64,000 nt of DNA, from the NCBI GenBank assembly GCA_023386155.1, contig JAEWKH010000017.1, forward strand, positions 1 through 64,000. Reading direction: 5' to 3'. This stretch comes from Pseudomonadota bacterium. Its GTDB lineage: Bacteria; Pseudomonadota; Alphaproteobacteria; Rhizobiales; Beijerinckiaceae. Positions 34,292 through 43,867 of the stretch are shown here, piece by piece. Every line of letters starts with the position of its first letter. Position 1 is the first letter of the stretch. The notes beneath the pieces were generated by a model. The model was not told the DNA's origin, made no database searches, and saw only the letters and a list, made by a program, of their open reading frames with translations. Made by a program: the position numbers and the translations under genes.

Positions 34292-35488
34292 TCAGAAGAA
34301 TGCCTGCAGGCCCGTCTGAGCGCGGCCCAGAATAAGGGCGTGCACATCGTGCGTGCCCTCATAGGTGTTCACGGTTTCCAGGTTCTGGGCATGGCGCATG
34401 ACATGATATTCCTCTTGGATACCATTACCGCCATGCATGTCACGGGCCTGGCGGGCGATATCGAGCGCCTTGCCGCAATTGTTGCGCTTGACCAGCGAGA
34501 TCATCTCCGGCGCCACGCGCCCCTCGTCGAAAAGGCGCCCCACGCGAAGCGAGGCATGGAGGCCGAGGGTGATCTCGGTCATCATGTCGGCGAGCTTCTT
34601 CTGCACGAGCTGGGTCGCGGCGAGCGGCCGGTCGAACTGCTTGCGGTCGAGCGTGTACTGGCGCGCCCGGTGCCAGCAATCTTCCGCGGCCCCCATGGAG
34701 CCCCAGGAAATGCCGTAGCGCGCCCGGTTGAGGCACCCGAAGGGGCCCTTCAGGCCGGACACGTTGGGGAGCAGAGCATCCTCGCCCACCTCGACATTGT
34801 CCATGACGATCTCGCCGGTGATCGAGGCGCGGAGCGAAAGCTTGCCGCCGATCTTGGGCGCGGAGAGACCCTTCATGCCCTTCTCCAGCACGAAGCCGCG
34901 GATCTGGTTGTCATGGGCCTCGGACTTCGCCCAGACCACGAAGACATCCGCGATGGGGGAGTTGGAGATCCACATCTTGGAACCGATGAGGCGATAGCCG
35001 CCATCGGTCTTCACGGCGCGGGTCTTCATGCCGGCCGGATCGGAGCCTGCATCCGGCTCGGTCAGGCCGAAGCAGCCCACGAACTCGCCCGAAGCGAGCT
35101 TCGGCAGGTATTTCCGGCGCTGCTCCTCCGAGCCATAGGCATAGATCGGGTACATGACGAGGGAGGACTGCACGCTCATCATGGAGCGGTAGCCGGAATC
35201 GACCCGCTCCACCTCGCGCGCCACGAGACCATAGGCCACGTAGGAAGCGCCTGCACAGCCATAGTCTTCCGGCAGGGTGACGCCGAGAAGGCCCAGCTCG
35301 CCCATCTCGTTGAAGATGGCGCGATCGGTCTTCTCCTCGCGATAGGCCTCGATGACGCGCGGCTGGAGCTTGTCCTGGGCATAAGCGCGGGCGGTATCGC
35401 GGATCATGCGCTCGTCGTCGGTGAGAAGATCATCGAGGAGAAGCGGGTCATCCCACGTGAACTTCGCGTATTCCTGAGCTCCGGCCAT
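34292..35488 (-). CDS. gcdH: Glutaryl-CoA dehydrogenase
   Basis: 398 aa from ATG 35488 (AAGGA upstream). Acyl-CoA dehydrogenase of the glutaryl-CoA type: GCFGLTEPDAGSDPAGMKTR, SKMWISNSPIADVFVVWAK, RYGISWGSMGAAEDCWHRAR and the catalytic Glu in VNTYEGTHDVHALILGRAQT (about residue 377). It oxidises and decarboxylates glutaryl-CoA to crotonyl-CoA in lysine, tryptophan and glutarate breakdown, using FAD. It is divergent from a LysR gene and followed by the DapB-like gene. Confidence 0.92.
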   Translation of the reverse strand: MAGAQEYAKFTWDDPLLLDDLLTDDERMIRDTARAYAQDKLQPRVIEAYREEKTDRAIFNEMGELGLLGVTLPEDYGCAGASYVAYGLVAREVERVDSGYRSMMSVQSSLVMYPIYAYGSEEQRRKYLPKLASGEFVGCFGLTEPDAGSDPAGMKTRAVKTDGGYRLIGSKMWISNSPIADVFVVWAKSEAHDNQIRGFVLEKGMKGLSAPKIGGKLSLRASITGEIVMDNVEVGEDALLPNVSGLKGPFGCLNRARYGISWGSMGAAEDCWHRARQYTLDRKQFDRPLAATQLVQKKLADMMTEITLGLHASLRVGRLFDEGRVAPEMISLVKRNNCGKALDIARQARDMHGGNGIQEEYHVMRHAQNLETVNTYEGTHDVHALILGRAQTGLQAFF

Positions 35489-35628
35489 GACGATCATCCT
35501 TCCCAGTGAGTGCGCGGTCAGCCGCCAAGGCTGACCAAAGCTATGAAATTGAGCGGCAAAATCGCGCTGGACAGGGGAAATGTAAATCGACATCTTCGCA
35601 GCACGTTATTCTCAATTGGAATGAACTT

Positions 35629-36543
35629 GTGTTTCGCCGCGGCTTCCTGCCCAATGTGGGCAACCTCCTGGCCTTCGAAGCCACAGCCCGTCATGGCAGC
35701 GTATCGAGAGCCGCGGAGGAGCTGAACCTGACCCAGAGCGCCGTGTCGCGGCAGATCCAGCAGCTCGAGGACTCCCTCGGGGTGTCCCTGTTCAGCCGCT
35801 CCCGGCAGCGGGTCGTGCTCACCGATGTGGGGCGCATGTACGCCTCCCAGGTGCGCAGCACTCTCTCCGAGCTCTCCGACGCCACTCACCAGGCCATTGC
35901 GCTCTCCGGCACGAGCGGGGTCCTGAACCTCGCCACCCTGCCGACCTTCGGCACCCGCTGGCTGATCCCCCGCATCCCGGGCTTCTTCGCCCGGCACCCC
36001 GGCGCAACCGTCAATTTCGGCGTGCGCCTCGTGCCCTTCGACTTCGCCGCCGATCCCTTCGATGCGGCCATCCATTTCGGCGAGCCGCATTGGCCAGGCG
36101 CCGTCTGCGAGTTGCTGCGAACGGAGGAAGCGGTGCCTGTCTGCAGTCCGGCCTACCGGGAGCGGGAGAAGCTTCTCTCTCCCCAGGACCTCGCCCGCGC
36201 CACCCTGCTGCAGCAAAGCACTCGCCCGACGGCCTGGGCCGAGTGGTTCGCCAGCGTCGGCGTGTCAGTCGGCAATCCCCTGCGCGGCCCGCGCTTCGAG
36301 CAGTTCGCCATGGTGGCCCAGGCGGCGGCGGCGGGCCTCGGCGCCGCGCTCATTCCGCACTTCCTGATCGCCGACGAGCTGGCGTCCGGTCGTCTTGAGA
36401 TCCTGTTCCCCAACACCCTCGTCAGCGGCGGCGCCTACTACCTCGTCTATCCCGAGCACAAGGCGGAAACGCCGCTGCTTCGCTCCTTCCGCGACTGGAT
36501 CCTGGACGAGACCGTCAGGGATAGGCCCGATTCGGCTTCATGA
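35629..36543 (+). CDS. LysR-family regulator, probable GcdR-type activator
   Basis: 304 aa from GTG 35629; longer frames run back over the gcdH promoter. GcvA-like LysR: NVGNLLAFEATARHGSVSRA, then AEELNLTQSAVSRQIQQLED, then GVSLFSRSRQRVVLTDVG, and an effector domain (LATLPTFGTRWLIPRIPGFF). It is divergent from gcdH, the usual place for the glutarate-responsive regulator; that ligand is inferred. The 3' end overlaps the convergent MFS gene by 29 nt. Confidence 0.85.
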   Translation: MFRRGFLPNVGNLLAFEATARHGSVSRAAEELNLTQSAVSRQIQQLEDSLGVSLFSRSRQRVVLTDVGRMYASQVRSTLSELSDATHQAIALSGTSGVLNLATLPTFGTRWLIPRIPGFFARHPGATVNFGVRLVPFDFAADPFDAAIHFGEPHWPGAVCELLRTEEAVPVCSPAYREREKLLSPQDLARATLLQQSTRPTAWAEWFASVGVSVGNPLRGPRFEQFAMVAQAAAAGLGAALIPHFLIADELASGRLEILFPNTLVSGGAYYLVYPEHKAETPLLRSFRDWILDETVRDRPDSAS

Positions 36544-37702
36544 TGCGGAAGCTCAAGATGAACGCCACGATCCCGCAGGCCACGATGGCGCTGACCATCG
36601 AAAGGGGCGTGCCGTTGTAGAAGGCGCTGACCAGGACAATGACCGCCGCGCCCGTGCTGAGCTGCAAGGTGCCCATGAGCGCCGAGGCGGTCCCGGCCAC
36701 CGGCCCATGCTCGTCGAGCGCGAGCACCGCCGTCGAGGGAATGACGTAGCCGAGGCAGCCGAACGACAGGAAGAGCAGTCCCCAGAGGACATAGGCGTTG
36801 TCGACCCCGAACACCGTGAGCACGAACAGCAGGATCACCAGAGCGGCAAAGACTGAGATCGCGGTTCTCACCACCCGCTCGGCCCCGAAGCGGCGCATGA
36901 AGACGCTGTTGAACTGCGCGCTGCCGATGAACGCAATGGCGTTCGACGCGAAGACCAGGCTGTAGGCCGAAGGAGTCAGGCCGAAATGCTCGATGAAGAT
37001 GACGGATGAGCCGGCAAGATAGGCAAAGAAGCTCGCCTGGCTGAACCCGCCGATGAAGGCGAGCCCCAGGAAGCGCCGCTCCTTCAACAGGCTCCTGTAG
37101 GTGGAGAAGGCATGCGCGATGCCATTGCGGTCCGCGTCCGGCTTGTGGGTTTCCGGCAGGAGGAAGAGGACGACGGCGAGCCCTGCGAGGCCGATTGCCG
37201 CGATCGCCCAGAAGATCGCCCGCCAGGTGAAGAACACCGTCAGGGTACTGCCGGCCAGGGGCGCGAGGATGGGCGAAACGCTGAAGACCAGCATCGTCGT
37301 TGCCATCAGCCGGGCGGCCTCGTGGCCGGTATGCAGATCGCGAATGATGGCGCGGGGAATCACCATGGCGGCGCAGGAACCGACGCCCTGCAGAAAGCGG
37401 AAGGCGATGAGCGTCTCCACATTGGGCGCAAAGCTGCACCCGATGCTTGCCAGGGCGAACAGGCCCAGCCCGAAATAGAGCGGCGGCTTGCGGCCGAACC
37501 GGTCGGAGAGCGGCCCATAGGCTATCTGGCAGACCGCAACCGCCAGGAAGAAGCTCATGAGGCTCATCTGCACGGCACTGACATCGACCTGGAATTCGCG
37601 GGCGATGGCCGGGAACGACGGAAGATACATGTCGATGGCGAAGGGCCCGACCGCGGAGAGCATGCCGAGAACCAGCGCGTTGCGCAGGAAGTGGGACTTC
37701 AT
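36515..37702 (-). CDS. Bcr/CflA-type MFS multidrug exporter
   Basis: 395 aa from ATG 37702; upstream residues of the longer frame look non-coding. Twelve helices are expected. Features: VGPFAIDMYLPSFPAIAREF (DHA1 family, Bcr type), GPLSDRFGRKPPLYFGLGLF (motif A), RFLQGVGSCAAMVIPRAIIR (motif B region) and SPILAPLAGSTL (motif C). It exports bicyclomycin- or chloramphenicol-like compounds in characterised relatives; the substrate here is unknown. Confidence 0.9.
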   Translation of the reverse strand: MKSHFLRNALVLGMLSAVGPFAIDMYLPSFPAIAREFQVDVSAVQMSLMSFFLAVAVCQIAYGPLSDRFGRKPPLYFGLGLFALASIGCSFAPNVETLIAFRFLQGVGSCAAMVIPRAIIRDLHTGHEAARLMATTMLVFSVSPILAPLAGSTLTVFFTWRAIFWAIAAIGLAGLAVVLFLLPETHKPDADRNGIAHAFSTYRSLLKERRFLGLAFIGGFSQASFFAYLAGSSVIFIEHFGLTPSAYSLVFASNAIAFIGSAQFNSVFMRRFGAERVVRTAISVFAALVILLFVLTVFGVDNAYVLWGLLFLSFGCLGYVIPSTAVLALDEHGPVAGTASALMGTLQLSTGAAVIVLVSAFYNGTPLSMVSAIVACGIVAFILSFRIMKPNRAYP

Positions 37703-37921
37703 GGTGAATAGCTTTCGAGCCGGGCCATCGGGCCAGGATTGGAAAAACAGCCCGTCCCGGAGGAACAGGTCAAGCAATGAAGGTGGAGTGGGTCCCGGCT
37801 CACCCCGGGCCAGGGCACCGAAGGTTTCCGGCTGCTTGTAGGCCCTCTGCCGCCTGGGTTCAAGACGAGGGGCGTTCACAGAGGAATTGAAGTCCGCTCT
37901 GGAAACAATGCTTACTCTTCG

Positions 37922-37953
37922 TTAACCATGAATGCTCATAGCTGATTAACCAT
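37922..37953. promoter_or_regulatory. Two TTAACCAT sites, possible CtrA half-sites
   Basis: TTAACCAT occurs at 37922-37929 and again at 37946-37953, same orientation, 24 bp apart, in the gap between the MFS gene and bcsN. TTAACCAT is a known CtrA half-site in alphaproteobacteria. Cell-cycle control of bcsN is inference. Confidence 0.4.
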
Positions 37954-38047
37954 CCGGTTGGATGGACCTATCCGCGAAAGACCCGTCCCTCATGCGTGGC
38001 AGCCCGATACGGCTGACCGGCTCGCTCCAGAATCATCAAAGTTCTTC

Positions 38048-39013
38048 ATGACCGCTTCGCCGCCCCCGAATCACATGAGCCTCAGCGTTTCGCGGTCCCC
38101 CTCCCACCCCCATTCCGTCCGCCGGGGACTGGCCGGATTCCGCGCCGCGTTGAACTGCCTTGCGGCCGGAGCTGTCCTGATGGCAGTCGCGGGCTGCGCG
38201 GGCCGGTCGGATCTGGGCTATGCGAGCCTCATGTCGGAAGTTCCGGCGACGCGGGCGATCATCGTCCCCCCGCCCGGCGGCCCCTCCGTGGTAGCGGTCC
38301 TTCAGCAGCAATACCAGAACGGCCTCTCACAGGAGATTGCCCTTTCGACGGCCTCCCTGACAGCAGGCCAGAACGCATTCTATGTCCGCCTGCTCGACAA
38401 CACGGCGGGCAGCATGGAGATCCCCGAGACCCTCTCCCTGCCCTCCCTGTCCCCTGACCGGCTCCAGAGGGAGATGGAGGAACGAATGCCGGGCGTCGAG
38501 ATGGAGACGTCGCTGGTCTATGTGCAGAACAAATTCGGCCCCTTCGGCTTCGCCACCGGGCGCTCGCCGGCGGGCGACCTTTGCCTTTATGCCTGGCAGC
38601 GGATCGAGCCCAGCGAACCCGCGATCCTCGTGCCGGGGGGAGTCATCTCGGTCCGCCTGCGCCTGTGCGACGCGGATGCCAGCGTGGATCAGCTGCTGCG
38701 CGTGTTCTACGGCTATACGATAGCGGCCTATTATCGCCAGGAATCCTGGAATCCCTATGGAGACCCACCGTCGCCGCCGGCTCATTTCGGTGAGAGGGAT
38801 GCTCCCATGTACCCCCTTGGCCTCGGCGACCGCACGGAAAGCACGCCCGTGATTCGCCGACGCAGCCTTTCCCAGGAATCAGGCCGGGCTGCCTCTGCTC
38901 CGGTGCCCAGGCGCACGATCGACCAGGACACGGCTGCCCCGCCCAGCGCCGTTCCAGTGGAATCCGCGCCGCCGCCCGGATACCCTGTCGTACCGCCGCC
39001 CCCGGGGCAGTAG
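38048..39013 (+). CDS. bcsN: Cellulose biosynthesis protein BcsN, lipoprotein
   Basis: 321 aa from ATG 38048; other in-frame ATGs (37958 and one just downstream) are possible and none has a strong ribosome site. The leader ends in a lipobox (LAAGAVLMAVAGC). The body contains YASLMSEVPATRAIIVPPPG, VVAVLQQQYQNGLSQEIAL, YVQNKFGPFGFATG and CLYAWQRIE, matching BcsN of rhizobial cellulose operons. The C-terminus is Pro-rich. It is likely anchored in the outer membrane or periplasm and assists cellulose assembly or export. It lies first in the bcs cluster, about 120 AT-rich bases before bcsA. Confidence 0.85.
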   Translation: MTASPPPNHMSLSVSRSPSHPHSVRRGLAGFRAALNCLAAGAVLMAVAGCAGRSDLGYASLMSEVPATRAIIVPPPGGPSVVAVLQQQYQNGLSQEIALSTASLTAGQNAFYVRLLDNTAGSMEIPETLSLPSLSPDRLQREMEERMPGVEMETSLVYVQNKFGPFGFATGRSPAGDLCLYAWQRIEPSEPAILVPGGVISVRLRLCDADASVDQLLRVFYGYTIAAYYRQESWNPYGDPPSPPAHFGERDAPMYPLGLGDRTESTPVIRRRSLSQESGRAASAPVPRRTIDQDTAAPPSAVPVESAPPPGYPVVPPPPGQ

Positions 39014-39133
39014 AACCAAGATTAATTCACCGAATGTTATTACATATAATAGAGTTGTCCTTAACGCTGTGCCAACAAGCTTAAGCAACACTCTGAATAT
39101 ATTAATAGACCTGACTTAGATCTTGAATTAAGC

Positions 39134-41371
39134 GTGCAATCTCTCACGCAAACCTTCAAGTCGAGAATACAAACGATGCGAGCGGGTCTTATCGTGACCT
39201 TTTGGGCTGTGGCGGCGGTACTGATCGTCTCTGTCGTAGCTCTTCCGATCAGCCTCCAGGCGCACTTCGTTGCGGGCCTCACCGTCGTGGCCTGCATGAT
39301 CATTCTCAAGTTCCTCCGCGCTCAAGGCATCTGGCGGCTGATCGCCCTGGCTCTCGGCACCGCCATCGTCCTGCGCTACGTCTTCTGGCGCACCACCAGC
39401 ACGATCCCGCCGATCACCGAGGTCGCGAGCTTCGTTCCCGGCTTTCTGCTCTACCTGGCCGAGATGTACAGCGTGATGATGCTGTTTCTCAGCCTCTTCG
39501 TGGTGTCGAGCCCGCTGAAGTCACGCAAGGCGCCTCAGATCGACCCGCAGAACCTGCCGACCGTCGACGTCTTCATCCCGAGCTACAACGAGGACATCGA
39601 CCTTCTGGCGACGACCATGGCGGCGGCGAAAGGCATGACCTATCCTGCGGACAAGGTCACGGTCTGGCTGCTCGACGACGGCGGCACGGACGAGAAGTGC
39701 AATGCGAGCAACGCGAACGCCGCCCATCAGGCGCGCGAACGCCGCGCGGAACTGCAGGCTCTCTGCGCTGCGATGGACGTGAAATACCTGACCAGAGCGC
39801 GCAACCTGCATGCCAAGGCCGGCAACCTCAACAACGGCCTCGAGCATTCGACCGGCGATCTGATCGCTGTCTTCGATGCCGATCATGCCCCTGCGCGCAG
39901 CTTCCTGACGGAGACGGTGGGGTACTTCACGACGGACAAGAGCCTGTTTCTGGTCCAGACCCCGCACTTCTTCATCAATCCGGACCCTCTGGAGCGCAAT
40001 CTCGGCACGTTCAAGACCATGCCGTCGGAGAACGAGATGTTCTACGGCGTCATCCAGCGCGGCCTGGACAAGTGGGATGCGACCTTCTTCTGCGGCTCGG
40101 CAGCCGTGCTCCGCCGCGAGGCCCTGCAGGAAACCAACGGGTTCAGCGGCATCAGCATCACGGAGGATTGCGAGACCGCCCTCGACCTCCATTCGCGCGG
40201 CTGGTCGAGCGTCTACGTGGACAAGCCGCTGATCGCCGGCCTGCAGCCGGACAGCTTCGCCAGCTTCATCGGCCAGCGCTCGCGATGGGCGCAGGGGATG
40301 ATGCAGATCCTGCGCTACAAGTTCCCGCCCTTGAAGCGCGGGCTCAAGCTGTCCCAGCGCCTGTGCTACATGTCGAGCAGCATGTTCTGGCTGTTTCCAT
40401 TTTCGCGTTTCTGCTTTCTCGTCTCGCCTCTCTGCTATCTCTTCTTCTCTCTCGAGATCTTCACCGCATCGGGAGGCGAGTTCTTCGCCTACACGTTCAC
40501 CTACATGATGGTGAACTTCATGATGCAGAACTATCTCTACGGCCGCTATCGCTGGCCGTGGATTTCGGACCTCTACGAGTACATCCAGACGATCTACCTG
40601 CTGCCGGCCGTCCTGTCGGTGATCGCCAATCCCAGCAAGCCCACCTTCAAGGTCACGTCGAAGAACGAGACCATGGCGGAAAGCCGCGTCTCGGAGCTTG
40701 GGACGCCATATTTCATCATCTTCGGCATCCTGATCCTTGGCGTCATCGCCACCGGCGTCAGGGTCTGGGCTGAGCCCTACAAGGCGGACCTCACTCTTGT
40801 GACGGGCGCTTGGAACGTTCTCAATCTCATCATCGCAGGCTGCGCCCTGGGCGTGGTGTCGGAGAGGGCCACACGGCGCCAGAGTCATCGGGTTCGCGTC
40901 GAGCGGCCCTGCCGCTTCATCATGGGCGACGAAGTCATCGATGCGGTCCTCAAGGACGTCTCGGTCGGCGGCGCGAGGGTTCACGTTCCGCCCTCCGCCG
41001 AGCCGAAGCTGAAGAAGGGCGCCTCGGGCACGCTCGAGTTCCAGCCCTTCTCCAGCCTTCCCGTCCAGCATCTGCCGATGGAGATCCGCAAGGTCGGCAT
41101 GGACAACGCAGGCCTGCTGCTCGGCTGCCGTTTCATGATCGAAAAGCCCGAGCATCGCCGGATGATTGCCGATCTCGTCTTCGCCAATGCGGATCAGTGG
41201 AGCGAGTTCCAGAAGAACAGGCACCATGACATCGGCGTTCTCCGCGGCACGCTTTGGTTCTTCATGGTGGCGTTCTACCAGACGGGGCGCGGGCTCTCCT
41301 ATTTCTTCGGCCTGCAGAAGATCGGCGCCTCAAATCCTCCGGCGCCGTCCGTGGCCCCGGCCGTCAAGTAG
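39134..41371 (+). CDS. bcsA: Cellulose synthase catalytic subunit BcsA
   Basis: 745 aa with GTG start at 39134; ATG 39176 is an alternative with a slightly better upstream site. Inner-membrane GT2 glycosyltransferase that polymerises UDP-glucose. Catalytic motifs: WLLDDGGTDEK, VFDADHAPAR, GISITEDCETALDLHSRG and QRSRWAQGM (D, D, D, QxxRW). Several helices form the export channel. A C-terminal PilZ domain (RRQSHRVRVERP and DVSVGGARV, about 580-680) binds c-di-GMP and activates synthesis. The AT-rich gap upstream suggests its own promoter. Confidence 0.96.
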   Translation: MQSLTQTFKSRIQTMRAGLIVTFWAVAAVLIVSVVALPISLQAHFVAGLTVVACMIILKFLRAQGIWRLIALALGTAIVLRYVFWRTTSTIPPITEVASFVPGFLLYLAEMYSVMMLFLSLFVVSSPLKSRKAPQIDPQNLPTVDVFIPSYNEDIDLLATTMAAAKGMTYPADKVTVWLLDDGGTDEKCNASNANAAHQARERRAELQALCAAMDVKYLTRARNLHAKAGNLNNGLEHSTGDLIAVFDADHAPARSFLTETVGYFTTDKSLFLVQTPHFFINPDPLERNLGTFKTMPSENEMFYGVIQRGLDKWDATFFCGSAAVLRREALQETNGFSGISITEDCETALDLHSRGWSSVYVDKPLIAGLQPDSFASFIGQRSRWAQGMMQILRYKFPPLKRGLKLSQRLCYMSSSMFWLFPFSRFCFLVSPLCYLFFSLEIFTASGGEFFAYTFTYMMVNFMMQNYLYGRYRWPWISDLYEYIQTIYLLPAVLSVIANPSKPTFKVTSKNETMAESRVSELGTPYFIIFGILILGVIATGVRVWAEPYKADLTLVTGAWNVLNLIIAGCALGVVSERATRRQSHRVRVERPCRFIMGDEVIDAVLKDVSVGGARVHVPPSAEPKLKKGASGTLEFQPFSSLPVQHLPMEIRKVGMDNAGLLLGCRFMIEKPEHRRMIADLVFANADQWSEFQKNRHHDIGVLRGTLWFFMVAFYQTGRGLSYFFGLQKIGASNPPAPSVAPAVK

Positions 41372-41380
41372 AGGTATCTC

Positions 41381-43867
41381 GTGCGTCGGATCTTGATCTT
41401 CTCTCTGCTGGCCATCCAAGCGCTGGGCATGCGGGACGCTGTCGCGCAGGCGCCTTTCAGCCTATCGCCCGGCGCGCCGAGCTCGTCTCCGGCCGCCGCG
41501 CCTGCCCAGCAGCAGGAGCCGGCGCAACAGGCTCCGGCGTCGGCACCCTTCGATATGCGTCAGCCCGACGCCGCGCCCTCGACACCTCCCCCGGCACAGA
41601 CCAAGCCGGCTCCCGCCCGCCCCGCTGCGGCACCTGCGGCGAGGGCTCCGGCAGCACGCGGCGCGGCCCGCATCGAGCGTCCTGTCCTCCCCTTCGAAAC
41701 GATCCGCCTCGAGGGAGAGACGGATGCGAGATCCTGGACCTTTCACCTCACTCAGGACGAGGCATCGAGCGGCGCCAGTATCGCGCTCGGCTACAAGAAC
41801 GCCGTCGTGGTGATGCCCGAGGGATCGCGCCTGAGGATCGCGATCAACGGCGAATCCGTCGTCGACACGCCGATCTCGTCGTCCGGCGACATCAAGCGCA
41901 TGACGGCCTCGATCCGGCCCGGCCTCCTACGGGCGGGGCAGAACATCATCCGCCTGGAAGCCTTCCAGCGCCACCGGACGGACTGCACCATCGAGGCCAC
42001 GTACGAGCTCTGGACGGATGTCGACTCGGCTTCCACGAAGCTCGTCTTCGCGGAAGGCGCCACCAAGACGCTGCGCAGCCTTGACGATCTTCCGGCCGTC
42101 GGCGTCGACAGCGAGGGGGTGACGATGATCCGCGTGGTCGCGCCCAAGATCTACCGCCCCGAAATCCGCGACCGGCTGCTGCGCCTCGTGCAGCTCGTCG
42201 CCTTGCGCGGACGTTATGCCCATCCCGTGATCCAGGTGGTGGAATCCGACCCTGGTCCCTCTCCCGTGGGCACGATCAAGGTGGCGATGGGCTTGGCCAG
42301 CGAGTTGCGCAGCCTGATCCCCGGCGTGCCGGATGCAGCCACGATACAACCGCTGACCATGATGATGCAGGAGCCGGGCTCGCTTGGGTCCACCCTGGTC
42401 GTTACGGGGCCGACCTGGCAGGATCTCGATACCGCTATCGGCATCGTCGGAGCGCGCGGCATCAACGCGGCGCGAGTCGAGCGCGGCATGATCGACACCG
42501 CGTCCTGGCAATGGCCTGAAGTCCCAACCGCCTTCGGTGCGCATTCCTTCCGCTTTGCGGACCTCGGCGTGCCGACGCAGGAATTCTCCGGTCGGCGGCT
42601 GAAGACCAGGTTCTCGATCAATCTGCCGCCGGATTTCTACGCCACGGAGTACGGCGAGGCCGTCCTGCATCTGGACACGGCCTACACGTCGGTCGTGCGT
42701 CCGGGCAGCCATGTCAACGTGTTCGTCAACGGCATGATCAGCACGCAGATGACGATCACCTCGCAGGGAGACATCGTCCGCCGGCATAACGTCAGGGTCC
42801 CGCTCAGGAACTTCAAATCCGGACTCAACAACGTCACCATCGAGACCATCCTGCTCACGGATGCCGACGAGCGCTGCGCCCCGGGGGAAACCCTGTCCGA
42901 GACCAACCGCTTCGTCCTCTTCGACACCTCCGCGCTCGAGTTTCCGACCTATGGGCGCATCGGGCGCCTGCCGGATCTCGCCGTTCTGAGTGCCGGTCAC
43001 TTCTCGGACGAAGATCTGCCGACGACCGTGGTTCTGGCCCGGCCCGATCCCCTGAACTATTCCGCAGCCGGCACCCTGCTCGCCCGCATGGCCCGGAGCG
43101 GCGGCGCGCCGGTGCGGGCGCAGTTTGCAAACGCGGCCTCGGCGGATGACGAATCCGTGCTCTTCATCGGCGCCGTCGACCAGATCCCTGCAGGCCTCCT
43201 CAGCCGCGTGAAGGTCTCTGAGCACCTGCGCATGATCTGGCCCTCGACGCCGGACGAGAGGCCCGGCCAGCACATGGCCAGCACGGACTTCAGCCTCCCT
43301 GCCGCTCAAGGGGCTCCGGACCGCTCGGCCTCCGCCTCGACGGACGAGGTCCGCAAGCGCTGGTCGGAAACGTTCCAGAGGCGCGGCGTCCTCCAACAGA
43401 CGATCGGCACGGTGCAGGACTGGCTGGAAGGGACGTTCAATCTCTCGCTCGGCTCCCTGTCCCTGGACGAGCGGACCGATGCGCCCTATGAGCCGCCGCA
43501 GCGTGCATCCCTGCTGGTCGCCCAGAGCCGCACAGAGATGTCCGGGGTCTGGACCCTCATGACGGCGCGAACGGACAAGGCCCTGGCGGATGAAACGGCG
43601 CGGCTCGCCAACCCGACGATCTGGTCCCAGGTCGCCGGGCGTGCCGTCGCGCTCGACCCCAGGGAAATGAAGCTGCAGGTCGAACCCATCAGGGATTATC
43701 GTTTCGTGCAGACGCAGCCGCTGTCGCTCACGAACCTGCGTCTGGTGGCTGCGAACTGGATGTCAGCCAACATTCTTCCCTATGCTCTTCTCATGCTGGC
43801 CTGCTGCACGGTCCTGGGCATTGCGACCTCCATGCTCCTGAACCGCATGGGGCGCCGCTCATGGTGA
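41381..43867 (+). CDS. bcsB: Cellulose synthase regulatory/periplasmic subunit BcsB
   Basis: 828 aa from GTG 41381 (GAGGT 6 nt upstream). Signal sequence, Pro/Ala/Gln-rich linker (about 25-95), then the BcsB carbohydrate-binding and flavodoxin-like domains (FHLTQDEASSGASIALGYKN, IRLEAFQRHRTDCTIEATYE, LWTD) and a C-terminal membrane anchor (ILPYALLMLACCTVLGIATS, then MLL). It guides the growing glucan across the periplasm and is needed for BcsA activity. It overlaps bcsZ by 7 nt. Confidence 0.95.
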   Translation: MRRILIFSLLAIQALGMRDAVAQAPFSLSPGAPSSSPAAAPAQQQEPAQQAPASAPFDMRQPDAAPSTPPPAQTKPAPARPAAAPAARAPAARGAARIERPVLPFETIRLEGETDARSWTFHLTQDEASSGASIALGYKNAVVVMPEGSRLRIAINGESVVDTPISSSGDIKRMTASIRPGLLRAGQNIIRLEAFQRHRTDCTIEATYELWTDVDSASTKLVFAEGATKTLRSLDDLPAVGVDSEGVTMIRVVAPKIYRPEIRDRLLRLVQLVALRGRYAHPVIQVVESDPGPSPVGTIKVAMGLASELRSLIPGVPDAATIQPLTMMMQEPGSLGSTLVVTGPTWQDLDTAIGIVGARGINAARVERGMIDTASWQWPEVPTAFGAHSFRFADLGVPTQEFSGRRLKTRFSINLPPDFYATEYGEAVLHLDTAYTSVVRPGSHVNVFVNGMISTQMTITSQGDIVRRHNVRVPLRNFKSGLNNVTIETILLTDADERCAPGETLSETNRFVLFDTSALEFPTYGRIGRLPDLAVLSAGHFSDEDLPTTVVLARPDPLNYSAAGTLLARMARSGGAPVRAQFANAASADDESVLFIGAVDQIPAGLLSRVKVSEHLRMIWPSTPDERPGQHMASTDFSLPAAQGAPDRSASASTDEVRKRWSETFQRRGVLQQTIGTVQDWLEGTFNLSLGSLSLDERTDAPYEPPQRASLLVAQSRTEMSGVWTLMTARTDKALADETARLANPTIWSQVAGRAVALDPREMKLQVEPIRDYRFVQTQPLSLTNLRLVAANWMSANILPYALLMLACCTVLGIATSMLLNRMGRRSW

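Noticed and set aside
39521..41227. 568-aa reverse-strand frame over bcsA
   Set aside because: It is a shadow of a high-GC gene; bcsA on the plus strand has complete catalytic motifs.
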